In this document: positions 1 to 8,766 of the stretch, one piece after another | Layout of the letters: every line of letters begins with the position of its first letter | Numbering within the stretch: position 1 is the stretch's first letter | Origin: Pelagibacteraceae bacterium AG-426-G09 | GTDB lineage: Bacteria; Pseudomonadota; Alphaproteobacteria; Pelagibacterales; Pelagibacteraceae | Assembly: GCA_003210075.1 (NCBI GenBank) | Contig: QCNR01000013.1 | Location: 1-41,164, forward strand | Length of the DNA: 41,164 nucleotides | Reading direction: 5' to 3' | The notes under the pieces: generated by a model | Seen by the model: the letters and a program-made list of their open reading frames with translations, nothing else | What the model was told of the DNA's origin: nothing | Databases searched by the model: none | Program-made: the position numbers and the translations under genes

Positions 1-151
1 TAATTTTAGAATCAATTTTTGAAACTCGAGTATATAATTCATCAACATCTGGATGATCGTTTGACTCCGACATAACTTTTGCAATTATTTTTCGTTGCTC
101 AGTTAGTTTTACACCTTTCGCTATACATTTTTGTTCTATAGTTTCTGTCAT
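1..151 (-). CDS. Fur-family metal-dependent regulator (partial, N-terminus only)
   Basis: Only the first 50 codons are in the window; the gene runs off the left edge. The ATG is at 151-149 and the protein opens MTETIEQKCIAKGVKLTEQR, followed by KIIAKVM and a DHPDVDELY stretch. This is the usual start of the winged-helix DNA-binding domain of the Fur superfamily (Fur, Irr, Mur, Zur, PerR), where 'G.(K/R)LT.QR' and 'HP(D/S)a(D/E)eLY' are landmarks. Metal-binding residues lie beyond the edge, so the subfamily cannot be settled; Fur/Irr types are common in alphaproteobacteria. It lies 9 nt downstream of tsaB on the same strand and probably shares its transcript. Confidence 0.75.
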   Translation of the reverse strand, partial: MTETIEQKCIAKGVKLTEQRKIIAKVMSESNDHPDVDELYTRVSKIDSKI

Positions 152-160
152 AATTAAAAA

Positions 161-538
161 TTAATTTAAATATTTTGGTTGAATAAAATTTTTTGTCAAC
201 CTATCTTCTTTTAATAACTTCAATAAAATATGATAGTTATTATTGGTAATTTGATCTGAATAATAGCCATAAATACTTATTTTTTTTGAAATTTTAATCG
301 CCTTTACAACGCTGATCGCTGATCTAATACTAGTGTATTTGCCTGGGCCTTGATTTATAAAAATATTATCTATTATTGATAAATCTACCTGTTTTTCTGC
401 AAGAAAATTAAAAACTAGTTTAACTAACTCATCAAAGTTTTCTCTACAGTTATCGTGCTGAATATTATACTCTTTATTGTTAGTTATGATTTTTAAAATA
501 ATTTTTTTGCCAGCAGTGTCTATAATTAAGTTATTCAT
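161..538 (-). CDS. tsaB: tRNA threonylcarbamoyladenosine biosynthesis protein TsaB (compact form)
   Basis: TsaB is the ASKHA-fold partner of TsaD in making the t6A modification at position 37 of ANN-decoding tRNAs, in the cytoplasm. The N-terminus MNNLIIDTA matches the family's first strand with its Asp, and GPGKYTSIR at residues 64-72 corresponds to the hallmark GPGSFTGLR. At 125 residues it is about half the usual 210-230. The last residues PKYLN resemble the 'P.YLR' C-terminal tail of normal TsaB, so the shortening looks internal rather than a broken end. The start is fixed because IDTA lies six codons in and no other ATG is available. It precedes the fur-like gene. Its first 53 bases overlap, on the other strand, the start of the deacetylase gene. 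Confidence 0.8.
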   Translation of the reverse strand: MNNLIIDTAGKKIILKIITNNKEYNIQHDNCRENFDELVKLVFNFLAEKQVDLSIIDNIFINQGPGKYTSIRSAISVVKAIKISKKISIYGYYSDQITNNNYHILLKLLKEDRLTKNFIQPKYLN

Positions 539-1547
539 ATTAATTTTTATTCAAACAGAAACAGCATATTCGGAAACTTATAGTAAATATTTCTCTAATG
601 AGAAAGGAATTGTTTCTATTATGTATCATAGATTTAACGAGTCGAAGTATCCATCAACAAACATTCAAATGGATGTTTTTAAAGAACATATAAGAATTAT
701 TCAGGATTCTGGGTATGAGTTCTTAAATCCTAATTTTTTATCTAAAGTATTTTTTGAGGAAAAATCAGAAAAAAAATTTTTGCTGACAATCGATGATGGA
801 TATAATTCATTTTATGAATATGCATGGCCATATCTAAAGGAAAATAAAATACCTTTTTTAATATTTATATCCACTGAAGCAGTTGGAAAAAGTGGTTATA
901 TGAATTGGAAAAAAATTAAAGAAATAGAAAAATATAATTTTGTAAAAATTGGGAATCATTCTCATTCACATGACTATTTAGTAAACTTTGAATTGGATCA
1001 GTTTAAAATGGATATAAAAAAATCTATAGATATATTTAATAAAAATTTGGGTTATAATCCTATATATTTTTCCTATCCGTTTGGTGAATGGAGTTTAAAT
1101 CAAAAAAAATTTGTAAGCAATTATTTCAGTTTTGCATTTGGGCAACATTCAGGTGTTATTGATCTTAATAAAGATCCATATGAACTACCAAGATTTCCAA
1201 TAAATGAGAAATATGGGGATTTAGAAAGGTTTAAATTTATAGTTAATCTTTTACCATTCCAATACAAAAATATTATTCCCGAAGAAAAAGTTATAGAGAG
1301 TAACAACCCTCCTAAAATGGAGGTAGAATTTTTTAAAGAGCAAAAAATTAATAACATTAGTTGCTTTTCAAATGAGGGGGCAGGATGGGATAAATCCAAA
1401 TTGGAAATTAAAAATAATATTCTAAAAATAAATTTTAGAGATAAGTTTAGTACTAGAAGAGGAAGAATAAATTGTTCAATTCAAGATAAAGATGGTTGGA
1501 GATGGTTTGGTATTCAATTTGTTTTAAAAAATATAAAAGAAAATTAG
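486..1547 (+). CDS. Exported polysaccharide deacetylase (NodB domain)
   Basis: Predicted metal-dependent de-N-acetylase of a glycan, acting in the periplasm or at the surface. NodB signatures, numbered from the ATG at 486, are TIDDGY near 101-106 (metal and catalytic Asp pair), HSHSH near 158-162 (metal-binding His) and SYPFGEW near 196-202. A hydrophobic N-terminus ending near TAYS looks like a signal peptide. About 70 residues after the NodB fold form a C-terminal region I do not recognise. A TTG at 477 could also start it. No ATG, GTG or TTG lies between 538 and the first NodB strand, so the overlap with the antisense tsaB start is forced. It converges on bax with a 4 nt overlap. Its strand differs from both neighbours, which suggests insertion into a core region. 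The substrate is unknown. Confidence 0.8.
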   Translation: MIFKIIFLPAVSIIKLFILIFIQTETAYSETYSKYFSNEKGIVSIMYHRFNESKYPSTNIQMDVFKEHIRIIQDSGYEFLNPNFLSKVFFEEKSEKKFLLTIDDGYNSFYEYAWPYLKENKIPFLIFISTEAVGKSGYMNWKKIKEIEKYNFVKIGNHSHSHDYLVNFELDQFKMDIKKSIDIFNKNLGYNPIYFSYPFGEWSLNQKKFVSNYFSFAFGQHSGVIDLNKDPYELPRFPINEKYGDLERFKFIVNLLPFQYKNIIPEEKVIESNNPPKMEVEFFKEQKINNISCFSNEGAGWDKSKLEIKNNILKINFRDKFSTRRGRINCSIQDKDGWRWFGIQFVLKNIKEN

Positions 1548-2695
1548 ATTAAATTTTTAACTGCCTCACTATTTGGCAAAATTTTAACATCATCAAAATC
1601 TGTTAAACTATTTTGTTCAATTATCTTTTTTAATATCACAGTATACTCTTTACCAGTTTCAGCGTATTTATCTAAATAATCTACTAACTCTTTACTATTT
1701 AATTTTCCTTCATTGTCTCTTTGTATAGCTCTTACAAATCTCATTTTCTTATACGACTTATGAGTATTTAAATTTCTCGTGTATGCTCTAACAGATGATT
1801 TTAAAACATTAAACATCATTACTTTGTGAGTTGTTCCAACTTCTGCTGCTGCAGGTTTTATTCCTTTATCTGTATAAGTCCATTGACCAAATAATGCATT
1901 TCCCTCAAGAGCAAAACGTGATGTTCCCCATCCAGTTTCTTTTGCGGCCTGTGCTATTGCCATTGATGGCGGAATTATATCCATTCTTCTTTTTAATGTA
2001 GATAAATCTTTTGAAGAAACACCATACTGCTTAAATTTTTTATTTAGCCATTCATTATCAGAATTAGAATTATTATTTTTGTTAAGAATTGCAAAAAGTG
2101 TTTTTCTATCTAAAAGAATTTTATTATTTTCCTCAAGTATAAGGGGTAAAACTATTTGTATAAAAAGCTCTTTTCTTTTTTTAGTGTTCTGTATTTCTTT
2201 TAGTTCATAAGGAAGTTTTCCAATTTCTACAGGCTTTGCAATTTTATTTGTCCTGACGTCTTTTAATTTATAATTTGTATCCTCAAAAAGCTGATATAAT
2301 ACTGAAGCTTTTAATCTTACTCCAGTTTCTAAAGAATCTTCTTCTGTAACTTCCCCGTATAACTCTTGATAAACTAAATCTTGGTCTGTTGCGTTATTAT
2401 CATTTTCTAACTCTGAGTCTAATAACTTACCTTCTAAAACTTGAGTCAGTTTCTGATTTGACGAATTTTCTATTTCTAAATTGGGCTTCAAAGCTTTACT
2501 GAAATAATTATAGGTGCCAGGCAAAATATAAAAAAATGATATAATTAATATTGATGCGAGAGAGATTTTATATAAATTATGTAAACTATTTTGTTTATAA
2601 AAATTTGATTTTCTGGACAGCAAGAATCCTTTTTTCAAAAGAATTTTTCTCAATTGTTTAATATCCATTGAACTTATTTTAACATTTTTGAACAT
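1544..2695 (-). CDS. Bax-like glucosaminidase, membrane-anchored
   Basis: Predicted endo-beta-N-acetylglucosaminidase of the Bax/FlgJ (GH73-type) group, cleaving peptidoglycan glycan strands. A single membrane segment spans about residues 44-62 after a basic N-terminus, followed by a low-complexity acidic linker. The catalytic domain lies around 160-370, and AQAAKETGWGTSRFA near 248-262 holds the likely catalytic Glu253, followed by NALFGQW, as in Bax. Length 383 is longer than E. coli Bax (about 270) because of the N-terminal anchor and linker. It is last in the leftward run murJ-trpS-nfu-bax, 7 nt after nfu, which fits a cell-wall role beside the lipid II flippase. The Bax subfamily call is firm; the exact bond cut is inferred from the family. 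Confidence 0.8.
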   Translation of the reverse strand: MFKNVKISSMDIKQLRKILLKKGFLLSRKSNFYKQNSLHNLYKISLASILIISFFYILPGTYNYFSKALKPNLEIENSSNQKLTQVLEGKLLDSELENDNNATDQDLVYQELYGEVTEEDSLETGVRLKASVLYQLFEDTNYKLKDVRTNKIAKPVEIGKLPYELKEIQNTKKRKELFIQIVLPLILEENNKILLDRKTLFAILNKNNNSNSDNEWLNKKFKQYGVSSKDLSTLKRRMDIIPPSMAIAQAAKETGWGTSRFALEGNALFGQWTYTDKGIKPAAAEVGTTHKVMMFNVLKSSVRAYTRNLNTHKSYKKMRFVRAIQRDNEGKLNSKELVDYLDKYAETGKEYTVILKKIIEQNSLTDFDDVKILPNSEAVKNLI

Positions 2696-2702
2696 AAAAA
2701 TA

Positions 2703-3251
2703 TTAATTATTTATAGGAATCACTTCTTGAATTTCTGGAATATAATGTTTGAGAAGACTCTCCACGCCTTTTTTTAACGTCATAGTTGAACTAGGACATC
2801 CAGAACAACTCCCTTGCATTTCTACTATAACCTTTCCATCTTTATACTCCTTAAATTTAATATCCCCTCCGTCTCTTGCTACAGCTGGTCTAATTTTTGT
2901 CTCAAGAATTTTAATAATTTTCTTTTCAATATCATCCAAATTTTCATCTTTTGATTTTTCTGAAGAATCTTCATAAACAAATTTATTTCCCTCAGAATAA
3001 TAATCGTTAATAAAAGAAATTATAATGTGTTTAATATCATCCCAATTTTTATCTGAATGCTTATTAACTGATAAAAAATCTTCAGATAAGAAAATCCCTT
3101 GGACTCCATTAATTGACAATATATTTCTTATCAGTTCATTTGCTGACTGAGTTTTATTAGTAAATTCAATTGGCCCAGATAATGAAACTTTTTCTCCTGG
3201 TAAAAATTTAAGTGCATTAGGATTCGGTGTATCTAAAGTTTGAACAAACAT
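2703..3251 (-). CDS. NifU-like Fe-S cluster scaffold/carrier (Nfu)
   Basis: Delivers 4Fe-4S clusters to target apoproteins in the cytoplasm. The protein opens MFVQTLDTPNPNALKFLPG, the typical start of the Nfu N-terminal domain. The C-terminal NifU domain carries GSCSGCPSS with the cluster-ligating CXXC at about residues 149 and 152. I chose the ATG at 3251, giving 182 residues. An in-frame ATG at 3302 would add 17 Lys/Tyr/Asn-rich residues not seen in the family, although it would make a 4 nt overlap with the trpS stop. It lies between trpS and bax in one leftward run. Confidence 0.88.
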   Translation of the reverse strand: MFVQTLDTPNPNALKFLPGEKVSLSGPIEFTNKTQSANELIRNILSINGVQGIFLSEDFLSVNKHSDKNWDDIKHIIISFINDYYSEGNKFVYEDSSEKSKDENLDDIEKKIIKILETKIRPAVARDGGDIKFKEYKDGKVIVEMQGSCSGCPSSTMTLKKGVESLLKHYIPEIQEVIPINN

Positions 3252-3298
3252 ATATCTTATATAGTTATAATTTTTTTTTTTTAAAGATTTAATTATAA

Positions 3299-4300
3299 TC
3301 AAAAACCAATAATTTTTTTGATATTTTTGATTTTTTCTGTCGCAATTTTATCAGCTTTCTCTGCTCCTTCAATTAATACTTTATCAATGAAACTTTCATT
3401 TTTAAGTAGCTTATTAATTTCTGAAGAGATCGGTGAAATCTTTTCCACAACTAAACTTGCTAATTTTTCTTTGAAATTTGAAAAGTTTTTTCCAGAAAAT
3501 TCATTAATTGTTTTATCTATTGGTTGATCATTCAGGCTTGAATATATTCCTAATAGATTTTCTGCTTCAGGTCGACTAGATAATTCATCCTCATTATCTG
3601 GAAGTGGTTTTGTGTCAGTTTTTGCTTTTTTTATTTTATTTGAAATTTGATCAATACTGTCACTTAGATTTATTCTACTTAAATCTGAAGGATCTGATTT
3701 ACTCATTTTTTTATTTCCATCTTTTAAACTCATTATTCTAGAAAAACTTTTTTGAATTAAAGGTTCAGGAGGAACAAGAAAATTTGGAGAATTAAAATCT
3801 ATATTAAATTTATTGGCTATATCTCTTGAAAGTTCTAGATGTTGTTTTTGATCTTCTCCTACTGGTACATGAGTTGCATCATACAGAAGTATATCTGCTG
3901 CCATAAGAATTGGATATATATAAAGGCCAACACTTGCTTTTTCCTTATCTTTTCCAGCTTTTTCTTTAAACTGAGTCATTCTATTTAACCATCCCATCCT
4001 GGCAATACAGCTCAATATCCAAGAGCCCTCGGAATGCGCTGGCACTAAAGATTGGTTAAAAATTATACTTTTTTTATAATCAAGACCGCTTGCGATAAAG
4101 GCGGCTGTAGTTTCTCTGATATTTCTTTTTAACTGATTTGGATTTTGTTTCACTGTTATAGCATGAAGGTCTACGACACAATAAATGCAAAAATTATTTT
4201 TTTCATTTTGCAAGTTAACAAAGTTTTTAATTGCACCTATATAATTACCTAAATGCAAATTTCCTGTTGGTTGTACGCCAGAAAAAATTTTTTTAATCAT
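3299..4300 (-). CDS. trpS: Tryptophanyl-tRNA synthetase
   Basis: Charges tRNA-Trp with tryptophan using ATP; class I synthetase, cytoplasmic. The HIGH-type motif appears as [10 protein letters not shown] at residues 11-20 and the KMSKS loop as KMSKSDPSD at 198-206, with [13 protein letters not shown] near 148-160 as in bacterial TrpRS. Length 333 is standard. It starts 6 nt after murJ ends and is probably cotranscribed with murJ, nfu and bax. Confidence 0.97.
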   Translation of the reverse strand: MIKKIFSGVQPTGNLHLGNYIGAIKNFVNLQNEKNNFCIYCVVDLHAITVKQNPNQLKRNIRETTAAFIASGLDYKKSIIFNQSLVPAHSEGSWILSCIARMGWLNRMTQFKEKAGKDKEKASVGLYIYPILMAADILLYDATHVPVGEDQKQHLELSRDIANKFNIDFNSPNFLVPPEPLIQKSFSRIMSLKDGNKKMSKSDPSDLSRINLSDSIDQISNKIKKAKTDTKPLPDNEDELSSRPEAENLLGIYSSLNDQPIDKTINEFSGKNFSNFKEKLASLVVEKISPISSEINKLLKNESFIDKVLIEGAEKADKIATEKIKNIKKIIGF

Positions 4301-4306
4301 AAAATA

Positions 4307-5836
4307 TTAGTACTTTAGTTTAATATCAGAATATTTAAAAGTTTTTGTTGAAAGTGACACTAAAATATAAATTAAAATTGTGATAATAACCAATGAAATT
4401 ATAGTAAATAATTTTAATTCGCTATCATAAGCTAAAAATCCTTCAAAAATATTTAATAACGTCAGGAAAATAAATATGGATAAAGTAGAAATTAAAATTA
4501 TCTTGAAATTTGATATACTTATTAAATTTTTAAATTTAAAATAATTATGTTTCGATAATTTAGTAAATAAAAGTATTGCATTTATCCATGATGATATACT
4601 TGTAGCTATTGGGATTATGATAAATCCAATAGTATCAAAATATAAAATACTTATAGAAATATTAATCAATACTGATAGTAATGAATAATAAAAAGGAGTT
4701 TTAGTATCATCTCTTGCAAATAAAAAAGTTGAAAAAACTTTGATAAATGCAAATGCTGGTAAACCTAAAGCAAAATAATATAAGGCTTTTGCAGAGTTTA
4801 CTACACTGTTTTTGTCAAATTCACCATACCCAAATAAGGCAGAGGTTATTTCTTCTGAACCTACAACTAATGCCATAGAAGCTGGCAGACTTAAAAACAG
4901 ACATAGTTCAAAAGATTTATTTTGAATAAAATCTATTTTTTTTAATTTTCTAGTTTGTATATGCTTACTTAAGTTTGGCAAAATAACTGTACCAATTGCA
5001 ATACCTGCTATCGCTAAATTAATTTGATATATTCTATCTGCATAATAAAGGTACGACACTGCACTAGCCTGAAATGAGGCGATTATTGTTCCAACTAAAA
5101 TATTTATCTGGGTAACGCCAGATGAAAAAATGCCAGGTAAAAATTTATTGAAAAATAACTTTAATTTTTGTGTGATTTTAAATTTTAAATTAAATTTTGG
5201 TGAAAAGTATTTTTTAGCAAATACAAAAATAAAAATTAATTGTATTAATCCCGCAATTGAAACTCCATATGATAGATATATAACAAGTTCATCGTTAGTT
5301 TTTTTTCCTAGAAGAATAATTATAATTAAAACTATGTTTAAAATGATAGGAGCTGCGGCCGCAACACCAAACTTATTATGCGAATTTAAAATAGCAGAAA
5401 AGAAAGAAGCTAAACTGATAAAAAGTAAGAAAGGAAATGTTATTCGAGTTAACAATGTTGTTAGCTCTAGTTTAGATTGATCTTCATAAAATCCTGGAGC
5501 AATTAAATAGATGAAACCAGGCATAAATATCTCAATAGTTGTTACTAATATTAGCAAAAGTAACATTAAAAAATTAAAGACATCATTTGCAAAGTTGCTT
5601 GCTTTATTTTTTCCTTTTGTAAGCTCTGATGAGTAGCTTGGAACAAAAGCGGCATTAAACGAGCCTTCTGCGAAAAGTCTTCTAAATGTATTTGGTATCC
5701 TGAATGCAACAAAAAAAGCATCTGCAACAGGGCCTGACCCTAAGTAAATTGCAATCAATAAATCTCTTAAATAACCAAGAACCCTGCTGATTATAAGAAA
5801 GACGCTAAATGTACCTGTTGACTTAATTAAGTTCAT
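4307..5836 (-). CDS. murJ: Lipid II flippase MurJ (MviN)
   Basis: Moves the lipid-linked peptidoglycan precursor across the inner membrane. The 509-residue protein is almost wholly hydrophobic, with roughly 13-14 predicted membrane segments. The N-terminal region has SRVLGYLRDLLIA, followed by GPVADAFFVAFRIPNTFRRL and FAEGSFNAAFVP, which are the MurJ/MviN signatures carrying the conserved Arg residues of the central cavity. It is the first gene of the leftward run murJ-trpS-nfu-bax and is divergent from maeB across a 50 nt gap that must hold promoters for both. Confidence 0.96.
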   Translation of the reverse strand: MNLIKSTGTFSVFLIISRVLGYLRDLLIAIYLGSGPVADAFFVAFRIPNTFRRLFAEGSFNAAFVPSYSSELTKGKNKASNFANDVFNFLMLLLLILVTTIEIFMPGFIYLIAPGFYEDQSKLELTTLLTRITFPFLLFISLASFFSAILNSHNKFGVAAAAPIILNIVLIIIILLGKKTNDELVIYLSYGVSIAGLIQLIFIFVFAKKYFSPKFNLKFKITQKLKLFFNKFLPGIFSSGVTQINILVGTIIASFQASAVSYLYYADRIYQINLAIAGIAIGTVILPNLSKHIQTRKLKKIDFIQNKSFELCLFLSLPASMALVVGSEEITSALFGYGEFDKNSVVNSAKALYYFALGLPAFAFIKVFSTFLFARDDTKTPFYYSLLSVLINISISILYFDTIGFIIIPIATSISSWINAILLFTKLSKHNYFKFKNLISISNFKIILISTLSIFIFLTLLNIFEGFLAYDSELKLFTIISLVIITILIYILVSLSTKTFKYSDIKLKY

Positions 5837-5886
5837 AAATCATATTAGTCTTATTTTAGCTCTATTTGTATATCTAATTAAATCAA

Positions 5887-8172
5887 ATGAAAAAAAATAA
5901 GATTGAACATTATACTACAAAAGAAGCTTTGGATTTTCATTCATCAGGAAAACCGGGTAAAATTGAGGTTACTCCTTCAAAGCCAATGACAACAAAAAGA
6001 GATTTGGCACTTGCATATTCACCAGGTGTTGCTTCTCCAGTGTTAGAAATTAGTAAAAATCCAAATCTAGCTTACGACTACACGTCTAAGGGAAACCTGG
6101 TGGCTGTTATTAGTAATGGGTCTGCAATTTTAGGTTTGGGAGATCTTGGCGCGGCAGCATCTAAACCGGTAATGGAAGGTAAGGCTGTTCTTTTTAAGAG
6201 ATTTGCTGATATTGACTCAATAGACATAGAAGTGGACAGTAAAAATAATGAAGAGATAATCAATACAATTAAAAATATATCCTCTACATTTGGAGGAATT
6301 AATCTAGAAGATATAGCGGCTCCTGATTGTTTCATTATTGAAAAGAAATTAAAACAAATTGTAGATATTCCTATATTTCATGACGATCAACACGGTACAG
6401 CAATAATTACAACTGCTGCATTAATAAACGCTTTAGATATAACAGGCAAATCAATTAAAAATGTAAAAGTGGTAGTAAATGGTGCTGGAGCATCTGCCTT
6501 GGCATGTTCAGAATTGTTTAAAAAAACAGGAGTTAAAGATGAAAATTTAGTGATGTGTGATAGAAAAGGTGTGATTTACAAAGGACGAGACAAGGTTGAC
6601 GAATGGAAAGCAAAGCATGCCACAAAGACAAAGTTTCGTAAATTAGAAGAGGTAATCAAAGGTGCTGATGTATTTTTAGGACTTTCAGCAAAGAACGCCC
6701 TTACCAAAGATATGGTTAAGTCAATGGGGAAAAATCCCATAATTTTTGCATGTGCAAATCCAGATCCAGAAATTACTCCAGAAAAGGTTGATGAGGTAAG
6801 GAATGATGCGATTGTTGCCACTGGAAGATCAGACTATGCAAACCAAGTAAACAATCTTATTGGATTTCCATATATTTTTAGAGGAGCGTTGGATGTTAGA
6901 GCAAAAACAATCAATGAAGAAATGAAAATGGCAGCCGCTACAGCTATAGCAAATTTAGCAAAGGAGAGGGTCCCGGACGAAGTAGCTTCAGCCATGGGTG
7001 GGGTTAGACCAGTTTATGGAAAAGAATATATTATTCCCTCAACTTTTGATCCCAGACTTATTAGTGTGATCCCTGTAGCTGTTGCAAAGGCTGCTATAAA
7101 AACAGGTGTGGCTAGAAAAAAAATAAAAGATTTTGATCTTTATGCTGAGCAATTAAAAAATAGATTGGATCCATCTGTGACTGTTATGCAGGGAATAAAT
7201 TCCTTGATAAGAAAAAAACAGAAAAAAGTTGTGTTTGCAGATGGGGAAGATGAAAATAACTTAAAGGCAGCTATTGCTTTTAAAAATAGTGGTTTAGGTA
7301 TCCCTATATTAGTAGCAAAAAAGGAATTAGTTAAAAAGAAATTAAAGGAGATTGGTTATAATGAAAACCTTAATATTGAAATAATAAATTCAACAGACAA
7401 TGAAAAAAGAAAAAAATATACAAAATATTTGTTTAAAAAATTACAAAGAGAACAAGGATTATTAGAGAGAGATTGTGATAAACTAGTAAGAAATGATAGG
7501 GTCATATGGTCTACATGTATGGTTTCATGCGGTGATGCCGATGCAATGGTAACAGGAAATACCAGAAGATACTCGGCTTCCTTAGAAAAAGTTTCTACTG
7601 TTGTTAATGCTAGAGCCGGAGAAATAATTTTTGGACTTAACTTAGTTGTGAATAGAGGAAAGACTGTATTAATTGCTGATACAGCTGTTAATGAATGGCC
7701 AAACTCTCAACAACTAGCAGATATAGCTATATCTTCATCTAGAATAGCTAGATTATTTGGAATGGAACCTAAAGTAGCTTTTTTATCTCATTCTACTTTT
7801 GGTCAACCAACAACTGAGAGAACTTTAAAAGTTAAAGAGGCTGTGGAGATTTTGGATAAAAAAAAAGTGGACTTTAAATATGATGGAGAGATGCAGCCTG
7901 ATGTAGCACTAGAAGAAATTTTCAAGGAACTATACCCTTTTTCTGAAATTGTTGGTAATGCAAATATATTAATAATGCCTGGATTGCATGCATCAGCAAT
8001 ATCATTTAAACTAATAAAATCAATGAGCAGAGCTAAAGTTATAGGTCCTTTACTTATTGGATTGGCAGAACCAATAGAAATTGCACCTTTAAGAACATCA
8101 ACTTCTGAAATATTAAATCTTGCATCAGTAGCTGCTTACTCAGCTGAAATAATTGATTACAATAAAAAATAA
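5887..8172 (+). CDS. maeB: NADP-type malic enzyme with phosphotransacetylase-like domain
   Basis: Oxidative decarboxylation of malate to pyruvate, giving reduced NAD(P) for biosynthesis. The 761-residue length and domain order fit MaeB: an N-terminal malic domain (about 15-155, with AYSPGVASP), an NAD-binding domain (about 165-400, with FHDDQHGTA at 164-172 and the NGAGASA dinucleotide loop near 198-204), and a C-terminal PTA/PTB domain from about 430. In this family the last domain is regulatory (acetyl-CoA) and usually not catalytic. The gene stands alone; its stop codon directly abuts the end of the convergent dolP-like gene with no spacer. Confidence 0.95.
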   Translation: MKKNKIEHYTTKEALDFHSSGKPGKIEVTPSKPMTTKRDLALAYSPGVASPVLEISKNPNLAYDYTSKGNLVAVISNGSAILGLGDLGAAASKPVMEGKAVLFKRFADIDSIDIEVDSKNNEEIINTIKNISSTFGGINLEDIAAPDCFIIEKKLKQIVDIPIFHDDQHGTAIITTAALINALDITGKSIKNVKVVVNGAGASALACSELFKKTGVKDENLVMCDRKGVIYKGRDKVDEWKAKHATKTKFRKLEEVIKGADVFLGLSAKNALTKDMVKSMGKNPIIFACANPDPEITPEKVDEVRNDAIVATGRSDYANQVNNLIGFPYIFRGALDVRAKTINEEMKMAAATAIANLAKERVPDEVASAMGGVRPVYGKEYIIPSTFDPRLISVIPVAVAKAAIKTGVARKKIKDFDLYAEQLKNRLDPSVTVMQGINSLIRKKQKKVVFADGEDENNLKAAIAFKNSGLGIPILVAKKELVKKKLKEIGYNENLNIEIINSTDNEKRKKYTKYLFKKLQREQGLLERDCDKLVRNDRVIWSTCMVSCGDADAMVTGNTRRYSASLEKVSTVVNARAGEIIFGLNLVVNRGKTVLIADTAVNEWPNSQQLADIAISSSRIARLFGMEPKVAFLSHSTFGQPTTERTLKVKEAVEILDKKKVDFKYDGEMQPDVALEEIFKELYPFSEIVGNANILIMPGLHASAISFKLIKSMSRAKVIGPLLIGLAEPIEIAPLRTSTSEILNLASVAAYSAEIIDYNKK

Positions 8173-8766
8173 TTAATTTTTTTGTATTCTTAAATCCTCA
8201 ACTAACAAAATGCTGGCAATAACATCTTCAACATCTAAAATTTGTTTTGCTTCATCTATTACTTCATCTCTTTCTTCTGTTGTTTCGGCAATTCCATATA
8301 CATAAATTTTTTTTTTATATGTATCAATGTTATAGTTTACTGCTTTCGTATTTTTATTAAATATCAAGGCCGATCTTAATTGAGAGGTGATTAAAAGATC
8401 TTTTGCTGACTGTTTGAAATTAAATTCATCTTTTATTTTTAAGTCATTTTTAACAGATCTGGCTCCTTTAATTTCCCAAGCCATTTTTGTAATATTTAAT
8501 TTTTCCTCAACAGTATCAACCTTTCCTGTAACAAAAATTCTTCCATCTATAATTTTAGTTCTGACATTTAGAAGATAACTTTTATTTGTTGCAATAAGTT
8601 TTGCATCTAAATTTTTGTCCATTATTGAGTCGTCAATTTGAGTACCTAATGTCCTGGGATCCATCGCAACTGTAACTCCTGTTCCGAATATTCCAGTAGA
8701 TGAAGTGCCAATACACGATGATAGCAATACAAAGGTAAATAGAATAAATAGTAATTTATTTTTCAT
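8173..8766 (-). CDS. BON-domain outer-membrane lipoprotein (DolP/YraP-like)
   Basis: A type II signal peptide ends in the lipobox LLSSC with Cys18 as the lipidation site. The mature protein carries two tandem BON domains (about 50-115 and 120-190), each with the alternating strand/helix pattern and Gly near its end (VTGKVDTVEEK, VYGIAETTEER). This is the architecture of E. coli DolP, which binds anionic phospholipid and helps keep the outer membrane intact. It overlaps the 3' end of rsmI by 11 nt. In E. coli dolP also lies close to rsmI and lpoA, so the context supports the call. Function is inferred from architecture and synteny. Confidence 0.82.
   Translation of the reverse strand: MKNKLLFILFTFVLLSSCIGTSSTGIFGTGVTVAMDPRTLGTQIDDSIMDKNLDAKLIATNKSYLLNVRTKIIDGRIFVTGKVDTVEEKLNITKMAWEIKGARSVKNDLKIKDEFNFKQSAKDLLITSQLRSALIFNKNTKAVNYNIDTYKKKIYVYGIAETTEERDEVIDEAKQILDVEDVIASILLVEDLRIQKN

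Noticed and set aside
477..485. TTG at 477 as the deacetylase start
   Set aside because: In frame, but it adds only three residues; the ATG at 486 gives an equally good signal peptide.
3252..3302. Longer N-terminus for the Nfu protein starting at 3302
   Set aside because: The extra 17 residues are Lys/Asn/Tyr-rich and the family begins at MFVQTLDTPNPNA.
3439..3447. DnaA-box-like TTTTCCACA, and another TTTTACACA near 15260
   Set aside because: Single matches to a loose nine-mer, one inside trpS, with no cluster or flanking AT-rich unwinding element that stands out. They do not support an origin in this window despite the nearby parS.
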